The notes: generated by a model not told the origin, from the sequence alone. Positions 1 through 6,861 are shown, counted from the stretch's first letter. The stretch is DNA of 40,109 bases from Limosilactobacillus kribbianus (GCF_026413145.1 NZ_JAOVYZ010000012.1:1-40109), one strand, 5' to 3'. Translations and numbers: made by a program.

Positions 1-170
1 TTCAAATCAATTGGTATCTGAATTCCCGGCCACTTAAATGTCTTAACTGGCGCACACCAATCGAGATCTTCCTGCTTAATTTACGTCATTAAATTCGTTC
101 AAGTTATTTCTTGCAATCTGCCAGTTTAAAATCGAAATTTTTACGTCTTATTTAAGTAGGGGGGATAAGC

Positions 171-1148
171 ATGGAAAATTTTGAAAAGGAATTAGCTGTT
201 GTAATCAATCGTCGGGTTGCCGACCTCTACATTTTGCCGTACAAGCGTTATTACCGTCTACTGGTGGCCGATCGGGGTCAGCTGGAACTTTTGAAGGAGG
301 TTTCTAAAGACTACGGGCAGCGCTTCATTGCCTACCTCAAATACCGAGCTGATATGGCGGTCAGTGAGCACCGCCGCCCGCAGCTGGGAGCGATGAGCTG
401 GCAATTCGGTCCCGAGAAGGTCAATCTGCGCCTGTCGAGCGTTGGTGACTACCAGGGACGTGAATCGCTTGTGGTCCGGTTTATCTATCAGCTGACCTCA
501 GCCAGCTACCACCTGCTCTTTCCGCAGCAATGGCAGGAGCTGAAAAATCTTTTGCACCGTCGTGGTCTGATTCTCTTTGCGGGACCGATGGGTTCGGGGA
601 AGACCACCACCATGTACCAGCTGGCCCGGGAGCTCGCCGACACCCAGGTGGTGATGACCATCGAAGACCCAGTCGAGATTGAGGAACCGCGATTTGTTCA
701 ACTGCAGGTCAACACGTTAGCTGGAATGGACTATCAGCAACTCCTGCGCCTTGGTCTGCGTCACCGGCCTAATATTTTTATCGTCGGGGAGATTCGTGAT
801 CCCGAAACGGCTCGGATGACTGTTCAGGCGGCACTTTCCGGGCATCTCGTTTTAGGGACCGTTCACGCCAAAAACGTCTACGGAGTGATTGCGCGGTTGG
901 AACAGCTGGGGGTGGCCCCCTACTACCTGGATCAGGTGCTGACGGAAATCTGTTACCAGCGCCTCTTGCTCCAGCTGAACAAGTCCCCGGCGGTTCTGTT
1001 TGATCTGTTAACGGGGAAAGGACTGCAAAATGAGTTGGAACGTCGAAACGGGAGGGGAATGACGGATGAATGGCAGAATTACCTTAACCAAGCAGTTGCC
1101 AAAGGGCAAATCGAACCGCGACTGGCCAAAGCGGTCCAGGAAGGTTAA
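171..1148 (+). CDS. comGA: Competence pilus assembly ATPase ComGA
   Basis: Cytoplasmic GspE/PilB-family ATPase that powers assembly of the transformation pseudopilus. The 325-residue protein has the Walker A motif GPMGSGKTT (about residues 139-147), a Walker B/Asp-box region (TIEDPVEIEEP) and the HRPNIFIVGEIRDPET block typical of the family, followed by GHLVLGTVHA. The ATG at 171 follows a strong Shine-Dalgarno (agggggg). Length is as expected for ComGA, which lacks the long N-terminal domain of PilB. It is the first gene of the comG operon and overlaps comGB by 83 bases, so the two are probably translationally coupled. It is host, not prophage, DNA. The 170 bases upstream hold no gene and I could not define the late-competence promoter there. 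Confidence 0.95.
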   Translation: MENFEKELAVVINRRVADLYILPYKRYYRLLVADRGQLELLKEVSKDYGQRFIAYLKYRADMAVSEHRRPQLGAMSWQFGPEKVNLRLSSVGDYQGRESLVVRFIYQLTSASYHLLFPQQWQELKNLLHRRGLILFAGPMGSGKTTTMYQLARELADTQVVMTIEDPVEIEEPRFVQLQVNTLAGMDYQQLLRLGLRHRPNIFIVGEIRDPETARMTVQAALSGHLVLGTVHAKNVYGVIARLEQLGVAPYYLDQVLTEICYQRLLLQLNKSPAVLFDLLTGKGLQNELERRNGRGMTDEWQNYLNQAVAKGQIEPRLAKAVQEG

Positions 1149-2136
1149 ATTTTCACTGACTCAGCAGGCCCAGTGGTTTCTTTTGGTCCATGATCTATTG
1201 GCGGTCGGCTTTTCGCTGCGTCATGCGATCCAATTTACCGCAACCATGAAGCCCCGGCTGTCCCCGATTCTGAACCGGGTTGAAAAAGAATTGGCGGCGG
1301 GGGAGAGTTTTTCTAGCGGCCTGCGTCCTTATATTAGTGCGGATTTATATTATCAGCTTTTGCTTGCTGAGCGTCACGGCAATCTGGGGACAACCTTGGA
1401 AGAGATCGGCACTCTCTTGACGGCAACGGAGGAGCAGCGGCGCAAGCTTCGTGGCCTCTTGCGTTATCCCTTGCTCCTGCTTGGCCTCCTGGCGCTGGTG
1501 GTGGTTGGCCTGGCAACTTTCGTCTACCCGGAACTGGCAAGTTGGCAGGTTGGCCAGGAAGACACCGGAATAAAGGCTTGGGGGCTCAATCTGGCTTTAT
1601 ACATGGTGGTGACCCTTCTGGTGGTGGCCGGTTTTCAATCCTGGCGCTGGCGGCATCTCTCCGCACGCCAACGCCTAATTGCCCGTTGTCATTGGCCGGT
1701 TGTCGGGAGCTGCTATAGGTTATACTACCGCTATTATCTAACGTCGAACTTAGCCGTAATGCTTTGTCACGGCCTGTCGTTAAAAGAGATTATTAACGTT
1801 ACGCAACACTTTGATCAGAGTTCGCTGCTTTATCAGTTTAGCCAGGTTGCCGGCACGGTATTAGCCAGGGGAGAACGACTGGAAAGCGTTGTCCAGGCCT
1901 ATCCCTTTATTCCGAACGAACTCGCAATTTTTATCAACAAAGGGGCAACAATGACCACTCTGGGGGATGAACTGGCTGCTTTTGCGGCGGTTCAGTTTAA
2001 GCGTTTAACGCGGCAAATCGAAGGCCTGCTGGTCTGGGTTCAGCCGCTGGCATTTGGCCTGATTGCCCTGGTAATTGTGGTCTTATATCTTAGCATTTTG
2101 TTGCCAATCTATCACTCAATGCAGGGGGTTGTATGA
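1066..2136 (+). CDS. comGB: Competence pilus platform membrane protein ComGB
   Basis: Polytopic inner-membrane platform of the competence pseudopilus, T2SF/PilC family. The 356-residue protein shows the duplicated T2SF layout: a soluble helical part (QAQWFLLVHDLLAVGFSLRHAI), a membrane segment around LLLLGLLALVVVGLATFVYP, a second soluble repeat and a final hydrophobic stretch near the C-terminus (FGLIALVIVVLYLSILLPIY). The ATG at 1066 has the Shine-Dalgarno ggagggg at 1051-1057, which supports this start in spite of the long overlap with comGA. The stop overlaps the start of comGC (ATGATG), so comGA-comGB-comGC form one translation unit. Intact; the lesion in this operon is in comGC. Confidence 0.95.
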   Translation: MNGRITLTKQLPKGKSNRDWPKRSRKVKFSLTQQAQWFLLVHDLLAVGFSLRHAIQFTATMKPRLSPILNRVEKELAAGESFSSGLRPYISADLYYQLLLAERHGNLGTTLEEIGTLLTATEEQRRKLRGLLRYPLLLLGLLALVVVGLATFVYPELASWQVGQEDTGIKAWGLNLALYMVVTLLVVAGFQSWRWRHLSARQRLIARCHWPVVGSCYRLYYRYYLTSNLAVMLCHGLSLKEIINVTQHFDQSSLLYQFSQVAGTVLARGERLESVVQAYPFIPNELAIFINKGATMTTLGDELAAFAAVQFKRLTRQIEGLLVWVQPLAFGLIALVIVVLYLSILLPIYHSMQGVV

Positions 2137-2225
2137 TGAGAAAAGTAATGAGGAAGCGCCGCGCCTTCACCCTACTAGAAATGACAATCTCTAGATCTAT
2201 TCAAAAAAGGAGTTTAACACTCTGA
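2133..2225 (+). pseudogene. comGC: comGC 5' end, interrupted by prophage insertion
   Basis: The reading frame starts at ATG 2133 (or 2136), overlapping the comGB stop, and encodes a basic leader followed by RAFTLLEMTI, the conserved prepilin-peptidase motif of ComGC major pseudopilins (processing before the Phe). After that motif the host sequence stops matching what a pilin needs: instead of the hydrophobic helix the frame runs through SRSIQKRSLTL into a stop at 2223-2225 that lies in the integrase terminator. The phage therefore sits in codons about 18-20 of comGC. The rest of comGC and the later comG genes should lie beyond the right end of the prophage, outside this window. Confidence 0.88.
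2178..2206. other. Predicted attL (prophage left end in comGC)
   Basis: The junction is placed between the intact ComGC prepilin motif (ends about 2187) and the integrase transcription terminator that begins at about 2201. Large serine integrases recombine short non-identical attB/attP sites sharing a 2-bp core, so the exact crossover cannot be read from one end; the palindromic tctaga/ctagatct bases at 2189-2198 fall in the right place. The integrase gene ends only about 50 bases inside the prophage, the usual arrangement for attP of these phages. Confidence 0.6.
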
Positions 2226-2240
2226 AAATGCTAAACTCCT
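2201..2240 (-). terminator. Rho-independent terminator of integrase gene
   Basis: Read on the minus strand, AGGAGTTTAGCA (2240-2229) pairs with TGTTAAACTCCT (2219-2208), a 12-bp stem with one G-U pair and a 9-base loop, followed by a run of six T (2207-2202). It starts two bases after the integrase stop codon. As it forms the phage half of attL, it also supplies the premature stop codon to the comGC frame. Confidence 0.9.
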
Positions 2241-2241
2241 C

Positions 2242-3669
2242 CTAGATGTTCCAGTTAATTGTTACCTTGTCATTCATTACGTCAATGCTTTTGATAAGCT
2301 GATTTACAATAAATTTCTGTTGATCGTAGCTAAGTTTATCAATGTCTTTGACTTTGACAAGGGCCTTTTTGAACTCCAGTATATTATGATCGTCTTTTTC
2401 AGCAGGCCCTAGTTTGGCTTCTAACGCCTTCTGCTGGCTTTTAAGTTCCTGCGACCTCTTGTTCAGGTCATCAAGATTAAGGCTGTCAGCAATGAGATAC
2501 AGGTCCACCAGCTTGTCTTGCTTCCGCTTGATGCTCTCAAGTTCTTTCTTTACCGCTTCGGTGTTAATATGGTCGTGCTGCTTAGGTGTTGGAACATTGA
2601 TTACACTATCCGGGTGTAGTGCCAGCTTCTTTATCTCACGGATAACCATATCTTCGGCTTCGTCACGATAAATAAGCTTAAAAGGACAATTGATGTTCTT
2701 ATGGGCGTAAGTCTTAGCATGTGATCTGGCCTGAGTGTTCGGGCAGTTATATCTCCAACGGGGTGGCTTATTTTTTCGATGGGCCTTGTTGATCTTAAGC
2801 GTTGCTCCACAGTAGCCACACTTCAGTAATCCCGACAGCATATACTTTGACTGGAATGGGTGAGCATAGAACTTCTTCTCAGCTTCAATTTGACGGATCT
2901 TGAGCTGCCGCTGCACTTCATCGTAGTCTGCTTTGGAGATGATCCCTCGATGCAATGCCGGGTATAGCTTCCCGTGATAGGTAACGTTCCCGGTATAGGT
3001 TGCATTGCCTAAAACCTGCCGCACAGTACGGTATGACCATTTAACGTTTTTTCCGATATGTCCCTCTTCGTTCAGTTGCTGATATATACGTGTGATGGAA
3101 GTCCCTTCAAGATACCTCTTGAAGATGTCCTTGACGATGTCAGCACGCAGAGGATCAATATCGTAGGTGTCGTGGTCCTTGATGTAGCCAAATGGAATGT
3201 TGGACCAGGCCATGATTTTCCCGGCCTTAGCCCGGCCAGCCTTGCCCATCATCATTCGCTCTTTGATCTGTTCCCGCTCTAGTTGGGCAAACACACTCAG
3301 GATCCCGATCATAGCTTTACCGAAGGCAGTTGAAGTGTCAAAGTTTTCTGAAAGACTGATGAAGTGGATCTTATTTTTCTGAAACACGTCTTCAATCAAG
3401 TAGAGCGTGTCTTTCTGGCTTCGGCTTAATCGGTCCAGCTTGTACACCAGAACAGCGTCATAAAGCCCTGTCGTGGCGTCTGCAATCATCTGCTGCATAC
3501 TTGGACGATCTAGGTTAGACCCAGAAAAGCCCGGATCAGAGTAAATTTTGGTAATCGTCCAGTCCTTTATCTCACAGTATTTAGTAAGCTTGTCTTTCTG
3601 CTCACCGATGGAGTAACCTTCTTCGGCCTGTTCAAGGGTACTAACCCGGACATAAATGGCAACTTTCAT
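2242..3669 (-). CDS. int: Large serine recombinase (phage integrase)
   Basis: Site-specific integrase of the large serine recombinase class (as in phages A118 and TP901-1), which cuts both strands via a serine-phosphate link. The chosen start is ATG at 3669 (MKVAIYVRVS), preceded by gaaagga; a longer frame to 3756 lacks this motif context. In the 475-residue protein: resolvase domain 1-145 with catalytic Ser10 (YVRVS) and YKLDRLSRS at 76-84; recombinase domain about 155-260; zinc ribbon with Cys284, Cys287, Cys309 and Cys328; coiled coil about 370-425 that controls integration versus excision. It points towards attL. No small excisionase-like (recombination directionality factor) gene was recognised. 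Confidence 0.95.
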   Translation of the reverse strand: MKVAIYVRVSTLEQAEEGYSIGEQKDKLTKYCEIKDWTITKIYSDPGFSGSNLDRPSMQQMIADATTGLYDAVLVYKLDRLSRSQKDTLYLIEDVFQKNKIHFISLSENFDTSTAFGKAMIGILSVFAQLEREQIKERMMMGKAGRAKAGKIMAWSNIPFGYIKDHDTYDIDPLRADIVKDIFKRYLEGTSITRIYQQLNEEGHIGKNVKWSYRTVRQVLGNATYTGNVTYHGKLYPALHRGIISKADYDEVQRQLKIRQIEAEKKFYAHPFQSKYMLSGLLKCGYCGATLKINKAHRKNKPPRWRYNCPNTQARSHAKTYAHKNINCPFKLIYRDEAEDMVIREIKKLALHPDSVINVPTPKQHDHINTEAVKKELESIKRKQDKLVDLYLIADSLNLDDLNKRSQELKSQQKALEAKLGPAEKDDHNILEFKKALVKVKDIDKLSYDQQKFIVNQLIKSIDVMNDKVTINWNI

Positions 3670-3714
3670 TTTGGTTATCCTTTCAAAAAACGTGTGTTCT
3701 TTTTTAGTGCTTTT

Positions 3715-3804
3715 TAAACCGGCCGATTTCGACCGGTTTAGGATACGAACGTTCAAATAGGCTCAATATGTATTAATCTGTTATAATTAAACGAAAGAAC
3801 GTTC
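3715..3804. promoter_or_regulatory. Integrase upstream region with palindromes and extended -10 promoter
   Basis: Between the integrase and the plus-strand small gene there is an inverted repeat TAAACCGG (3715-3722)/CCGGTTTA (3733-3740) and two identical 8-bp palindromes GAACGTTC at 3747-3754 and 3797-3804, exactly 50 bp apart. Between them lies an extended -10 element, TG then T then TATAAT (3779-3787), reading plus, so the second palindrome overlaps the expected start of that transcript. These look like operator sites for a repressor acting on both the integrase and the small gene; the protein that would bind them is unknown. Confidence 0.45.
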
Positions 3805-3815
3805 GAGGTGTTATC

Positions 3816-4034
3816 ATGTCTTTCCCAGAATTGCCGAATATCATTGAAACACCGAGTCATTTCTGGTTTGGCCCGGTTGACCTGGCTTATGCTTGCCAAG
3901 GAGACACTAAAACAGAACAACTCCCAGGAGGATATGTCAAAGTTACAAAAACTTTTGTGGCCAGGAGCTACCAACAATTACCAGAAGACCAGACATATGA
4001 TTTCAATAAACCTACCGAGTTAGGTAAGCAATAA
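3816..4034 (+). CDS. Small protein next to integrase, unknown
   Basis: I do not recognise this 72-residue protein. It starts at ATG 3816 with gaggtg eight bases upstream, and has its own extended -10 promoter (3779-3787), which argues that it is real even though it is short and surrounded by minus-strand genes. It is aromatic-rich in the first half (SHFWFGPVDLAYAC) and polar in the second half, with no membrane segment or HTH. Its 3' end overlaps the convergent 4012-4386 gene by 23 bases. Position beside the integrase is where a recombination directionality factor or an integrase regulator could sit, but nothing in the sequence proves such a role. Confidence 0.5.
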   Translation: MSFPELPNIIETPSHFWFGPVDLAYACQGDTKTEQLPGGYVKVTKTFVARSYQQLPEDQTYDFNKPTELGKQ

Positions 4035-4386
4035 GAAAACTTGTCAACGAGTTGGCCGCCCATTTTGGTGTGGCCTTTTTAATTTTCTGCCAAAATGTCG
4101 GCTTTTTTGATGCTTCTAGTATCGAGTAACCAAGCGGAGTTACTGCATTAATGATAATTAGTTGTTTAGTTTCCGTGCCTGACAAGATTCCATTATTAAG
4201 TAGCTCAATAAAGAGCTGGCGCAATTGGTACGCCATCCGTTCTTCCCCAATTTTCTGAACTATTTCATAGAAATGCCGATCTTTTGAGGATAGTTGGTAA
4301 ACAACTTTTTGATCGGTAGTGGGGAACATCTCTGCAGACACTTTGATTACAGAGATATACGTGTACATATAATCGTCTACATCCAT
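4012..4386 (-). CDS. DUF2513-like winged-helix prophage protein
   Basis: 124-residue protein, last gene of the minus-strand lysogeny operon. The middle (residues 30-90) reads like a small winged-helix domain: helix-rich start, then NAVTPLGYSILEASKK, which resembles the wing and LT-x-x-G-x-x-hydrophobic block of DUF2513 phage proteins, followed by a W-x-K-I-K-K tail and an amphipathic C-terminus (SLTSFLIAYLTR), also a feature of that family. The start at 4386 has aaaggacg about 13 bases upstream, within a hairpin. Function of the family is unknown; expression from the repressor promoter in the lysogen is likely by position. The family assignment is from remembered motif resemblance, not a search. 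Confidence 0.7.
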   Translation of the reverse strand: MDVDDYMYTYISVIKVSAEMFPTTDQKVVYQLSSKDRHFYEIVQKIGEERMAYQLRQLFIELLNNGILSGTETKQLIIINAVTPLGYSILEASKKPTFWQKIKKATPKWAANSLTSFLIAYLTR

Positions 4387-4398
4387 TATGATTCACAC

Positions 4399-4424
4399 GT
4401 CCTTTCTCCGGAGAGGGCTATTTT
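4399..4424 (-). promoter_or_regulatory. RBS-containing hairpin upstream of DUF2513-like gene
   Basis: On the minus strand the ribosome-binding stretch GGAGAAAGGA is partly paired in TCTCCGGAGA, a perfect 10-base palindrome, preceded by AATAGCCCT. The same arrangement (AATAGCCCT, hairpin, AGAAAGGA) recurs at 5111-5136. On the plus strand each hairpin is followed by a T run and would act as a terminator of transcription running against the operon. Confidence 0.45.
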
Positions 4425-4930
4425 TAATATCCTTCATCAGTTTGCATCTTGATAGTTTGATACTGGACGTCAGGATCGCCTTCATACTGGCCAGCGTCGT
4501 TCCATTGAGTCATCTTATGCCCGTCGGTTGTGTATGACGTGTACTCCTTAAAGTTAGCTGGCACATCGTCTGGACGTTGGTCACTTGATTGTGATGGTTG
4601 TTGCTGGGATTGTGCAGCAGACTGCTGGCCGCCATTACTTTGCGGTGTGCTGCTAGTACGCTGAGCATTGCTTACCTGTGTAGAGGACTGCTGGCTGCTT
4701 GAACTGCTTGCATCAGAAATGGCAGAGCTTTGATCACTGCTACTTTGCTTCTTTTTACTGTGCTTGTGTTTCTTTTGCAGCTGCTTCTTCAACGATGAAT
4801 TTTCAGCTTTTAAGCTACTGTTATTAGAATTACTTGATGCCTTATGCGATTGTGATGCCATGTTGTTGCAGGCTGAGAGTGACAATCCAGCAAGTAATGT
4901 GGCGCAGATCAAACCTATTTTTTTCATCAT
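4424..4930 (-). CDS. Prophage lipoprotein with Ser/Gln-rich linker
   Basis: 168 residues with a type II signal peptide: MMKKIGLICATLLAGLSLSAC, lipobox LSAC with Cys21 as the lipidated residue. Residues 22-125 are a low-complexity Ser/Gln/Lys spacer (including a KKHKHSKKK patch), and a short conserved-looking tail of about 45 residues ends the protein. The Shine-Dalgarno ggaggag precedes ATG 4930. The product should be anchored on the outer face of the membrane with the tail held away by the spacer. In Gram-positive temperate phages, lipoproteins expressed from the lysogeny module (for example Ltp of phage TP-J34) block DNA entry of superinfecting phages; that role is inferred here from type and position only. 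Confidence 0.85.
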   Translation of the reverse strand: MMKKIGLICATLLAGLSLSACNNMASQSHKASSNSNNSSLKAENSSLKKQLQKKHKHSKKKQSSSDQSSAISDASSSSSQQSSTQVSNAQRTSSTPQSNGGQQSAAQSQQQPSQSSDQRPDDVPANFKEYTSYTTDGHKMTQWNDAGQYEGDPDVQYQTIKMQTDEGY

Positions 4931-4978
4931 CGTTTACTCCTCCGTAAGCTTTTAACGTCGATCACGCTTGGACGTACT

Positions 4979-5090
4979 TTATTCAGCGTAGTATTTTTTA
5001 ATTTCTTCGGTTACAACATCTGCCAAGTAGCTAGGCACACTAAAAGCTTGCATGAAGCGATGTTGGTTAGCATAAGGCTTGTCGAGCTCT
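4979..5090 (-). pseudogene. C-terminal remnant of a deleted gene
   Basis: On the minus strand an open stretch of 36 codons before TAA (4979-4981) reads ELDKPYANQHRFMQAF and ends in VTEEIKKYYAE, a normal-looking helical C-terminus, but it has no start: an in-frame TGA lies directly upstream at 5091-5093. Just before that stop there is a good ribosome-binding site (agaaaggac, about 5117-5125) at the spacing of a start codon. The simplest reading is that the body of a gene between its RBS and its tail was lost. Family not recognised. Confidence 0.55.
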
Positions 5091-5110
5091 CAACAGTCCA
5101 GATCCAAAGA

Positions 5111-5138
5111 TATAGTCCTTTCTGAAGGGCTATTTTTT
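5111..5138 (+). terminator. Hairpin plus T-run, antisense to lysogeny operon
   Basis: AGTCCTT (5114-5120) pairs with AAGGGCT (5125-5131) around a TCTG loop, followed by ATTTTTT on the plus strand. The genes here run minus, so it would stop counter-transcription; on the minus strand the same hairpin holds the agaaaggac ribosome-binding site of the gene remnant and overlaps the stop of the 5130-5354 gene. Confidence 0.45.
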
Positions 5139-5354
5139 ATTTTTCAGCAGTTCTTCGATATTTTTAAGGTGGTCGTTCTGTTCCTGCAAGTCGTGGTGGA
5201 GGACAATTGCGGCAAGTCCGGCATTATCGACGCCAGAAAAATTTTCCTTAGCTTGTGTTTCCAATGCAGCTAGTGATTTCTTATAAAGCAAAGCTTCATC
5301 TAGTGCTTCCAGTTTCTTATCAAGTTTTGCTTCATTAGATCCAAATAAGCTCAT
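5130..5354 (-). CDS. Small helical protein, channel neighbour
   Basis: 74-residue, fully polar, helix-forming protein (heptad-like KLDKKLEALDEALLYKKSL; C-terminal NIEELLKNKK). No family recognised, no membrane segment. Start ATG 5354 has agaaagga upstream, inside the 3' end of the channel gene, and the two genes are separated by one base, so they are almost certainly co-translated. Because the channel ends in a coiled coil of similar character, this protein could be a soluble partner or regulator of the channel; that is inference from adjacency. The protein may also be a general prophage small protein with no link to the channel. Confidence 0.7.
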   Translation of the reverse strand: MSLFGSNEAKLDKKLEALDEALLYKKSLAALETQAKENFSGVDNAGLAAIVLHHDLQEQNDHLKNIEELLKNKK

Positions 5355-5355
5355 A

Positions 5356-6069
5356 TTAATTGTTCCTTTCTTTAATTAACTCTTCGATTTCGTTAAGCTT
5401 TTCCTTGAGCTGTTCATTTTGCTGTTTTAGTTCCTCAATATCGTCGCCAGAAGACTTAGTAAAATATCCGGTAATACTGCTGGTTAGCATGCCAACAAGT
5501 CCTATCCCGATCAGCATGTTTATGACGGCCGCCAGTTTCCCAACCAGTGTAGTGGGGGAAATGTCCCCGTAGCCAACAGTTGTTGAGGTCACAATTGACC
5601 ACCATAATGCAGTTGGAAAACTAACCTTTTCGGATACACAGTATAACGATGATGTAATCAAGGCCACCACTAGGCTGGTGTAAAGGTAGTACAAGAGCCC
5701 ATTTATCTTTAAGAACTTCTCCAGCCTGCCAGCCAAGCCGACTAGCCGTAAAATACGTAGAACTTTGAGTAGCCTTAACAGCCGCCCAATCCGTGCAATT
5801 CGGAAGAAAGATGACACTTCTGTGGCTGGTATGATAGAAAGCAGATCAAAAATATTGTTTTTGAAGAACTCCCACTTATTTTTAGCAAGAGCAAGCCTAG
5901 AAAAGTAATCAACAGCAAAAATTATTAAGATACCATTGTCAATGACATTGTAAGGCATTGCGGTGATCTTAATCTCTTTGGCATAGTCCAAGACAATTAG
6001 CACGATTGAGATTACTGCTAGGATAGCCATTACAGTATTGTATGTAATAGATAGTTTTCTCTTATTCAT
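5356..6069 (-). CDS. Six-TM voltage-gated-type potassium channel
   Basis: 237-residue channel of the VIC/Kv superfamily. Visible parts: S1 about 12-29, S2 44-62, S3 around 72-80, an arginine-rich S4 (RIARIGRLLRLLKVLRILRL, 90-109), S5 123-143, pore helix 152-163, the K+ selectivity filter TTVGYGD (163-169), S6 178-203 and a C-terminal coiled coil 208-236 probably helping tetramer assembly. All core elements are intact, so it should conduct K+ across the plasma membrane. The ATG at 6069 has almost no Shine-Dalgarno; the next ATG (codon 14) would cut into S1. It lies in the repressor operon and so should be expressed in the lysogen as cargo; a role in superinfection exclusion or in membrane-potential control is inference. 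Confidence 0.93.
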   Translation of the reverse strand: MNKRKLSITYNTVMAILAVISIVLIVLDYAKEIKITAMPYNVIDNGILIIFAVDYFSRLALAKNKWEFFKNNIFDLLSIIPATEVSSFFRIARIGRLLRLLKVLRILRLVGLAGRLEKFLKINGLLYYLYTSLVVALITSSLYCVSEKVSFPTALWWSIVTSTTVGYGDISPTTLVGKLAAVINMLIGIGLVGMLTSSITGYFTKSSGDDIEELKQQNEQLKEKLNEIEELIKERNN

Positions 6070-6124
6070 TGTTTAGTAACTTGCGATGATGTCTTTAACA
6101 ATATTCTCATCACGTGATGGAATA

Positions 6125-6433
6125 TCATTTTGTCGCATGAATTCCAAATAATTTACGGAATATGGATCGTCGCAGGTACTTAATCATAAAACGGTTGGCG
6201 CCATATTCCATTTTTAATTTCATCGTCATAGTTGCCCGATAAAGTTGCCATTCATTGCGTTGCTTGGCCGCGTGTCCTAACTCATGCAGTAGCACAACCT
6301 CATGTTCAATTTCATTTAATTCTTGATTGATGAAGATCGCATTCCATTCGGGAATGTAGTACCCAGGCTTTTCAAAATCCCCAACGATAACGGCAACTTT
6401 CAATTTTTTGATAACTTGATGAATGTCTATCAT
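6125..6433 (-). CDS. immA: ImmA/IrrE-type metallopeptidase, C-terminus frame-shifted
   Basis: Zinc metallopeptidase that, in ImmR/ImmA systems such as ICEBs1, cuts the phage repressor to trigger induction. The motif HELGH is at residues 50-54, with the EYGANRFM segment (third ligand Glu at about 77) following. It is six bases downstream of the repressor gene. The frame ends at 102 residues with an unnatural tail (YLRRSIFRKLFGIHATK). In the next frame the sequence continues sensibly: YLEFMRQNDIPSRDENIVK and on to a stop at 6073-6075. A one-base change (perhaps with a short deletion) near 6185 therefore replaced about 35 native residues. The catalytic core is intact, but activity or repressor recognition may be altered. 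Confidence 0.85.
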   Translation of the reverse strand: MIDIHQVIKKLKVAVIVGDFEKPGYYIPEWNAIFINQELNEIEHEVVLLHELGHAAKQRNEWQLYRATMTMKLKMEYGANRFMIKYLRRSIFRKLFGIHATK

Positions 6434-6439
6434 AAGCTA

Positions 6440-6766
6440 TCAGTCCTTACTAGCTAAATACGCTTTCCATAGGCTTTTCATAACTTTTCGATCATGTTCG
6501 GTAACGGGCTGGCCATCGAAGGACATGGCGCCGTCAATAGCTTCGTCAAGATCTTGTGAAATGTGCCCTTCTTGCTTAGTACCCAAGAGGTAATCAGCCG
6601 AAACGCCAAAATATTTAGCTATATTAGCAATAGCACTGCTTGATGGTTCAGCCTTTCCAGTTTCCCATTTAGTAATAGTTTGCTGAGAAACGTGAAGTAT
6701 CTTACTTAATTCAGTTTGTGATAGACGCTTTCTGTTACGTAAATCTCGAATTTTATCACCAATCAT
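6440..6766 (-). CDS. CI/ImmR-type lysogeny repressor (XRE HTH)
   Basis: Master repressor of lysogeny. Start chosen at ATG 6766 (MIGDKIRDLRNRK), nine bases after GGAGG; the upstream ATG at 6790 would place that Shine-Dalgarno inside the gene. The 108-residue protein has an N-terminal XRE helix-turn-helix (about 4-58; LSQTELSKILHVSQQTITKWETGK) and a short C-terminal helical part, but no LexA-like S24 peptidase domain. It therefore cannot self-cleave after RecA activation and should depend on the adjacent ImmA, as in ImmR/ImmA. It is the first gene of the minus-strand lysogeny operon, divergent from cro. Confidence 0.92.
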   Translation of the reverse strand: MIGDKIRDLRNRKRLSQTELSKILHVSQQTITKWETGKAEPSSSAIANIAKYFGVSADYLLGTKQEGHISQDLDEAIDGAMSFDGQPVTEHDRKVMKSLWKAYLASKD

Positions 6767-6783
6767 TGACAGATGCCTCCCTA

Positions 6784-6809
6784 TTAACAACTTCTATAAC
6801 CAAATTATA
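6784..6809 (-). promoter_or_regulatory. Putative repressor promoter -10 and leader
   Basis: On the minus strand TATAAT (6809-6804) lies 38-43 bases before the repressor start codon. No good -35 is seen at 16-18 bases (TTGGTT is 20 away), which suits a promoter that needs activation. The leader contains AAGTTGTTAA (6793-6784), repeated in the cro leader. Confidence 0.5.
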
Positions 6810-6861
6810 CTTCTCCTATACATATTTTTAACCAATTAAGTAAAAAAAGTAGTAAATAGTG

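Noticed and set aside
3669-3756. Upstream extension of the integrase N-terminus
   Set aside because: The extra 29 residues precede the canonical start MKVAIYVRVS, which has its own RBS.
3747-3804. GAACGTTC palindromes as LexA/DinR SOS boxes
   Set aside because: The Gram-positive SOS box needs four bases between GAAC and GTTC; here there are none.
3753-3977. 74-codon minus ORF opposite the small gene beside the integrase
   Set aside because: The plus frame has promoter and RBS; the minus frame has neither.
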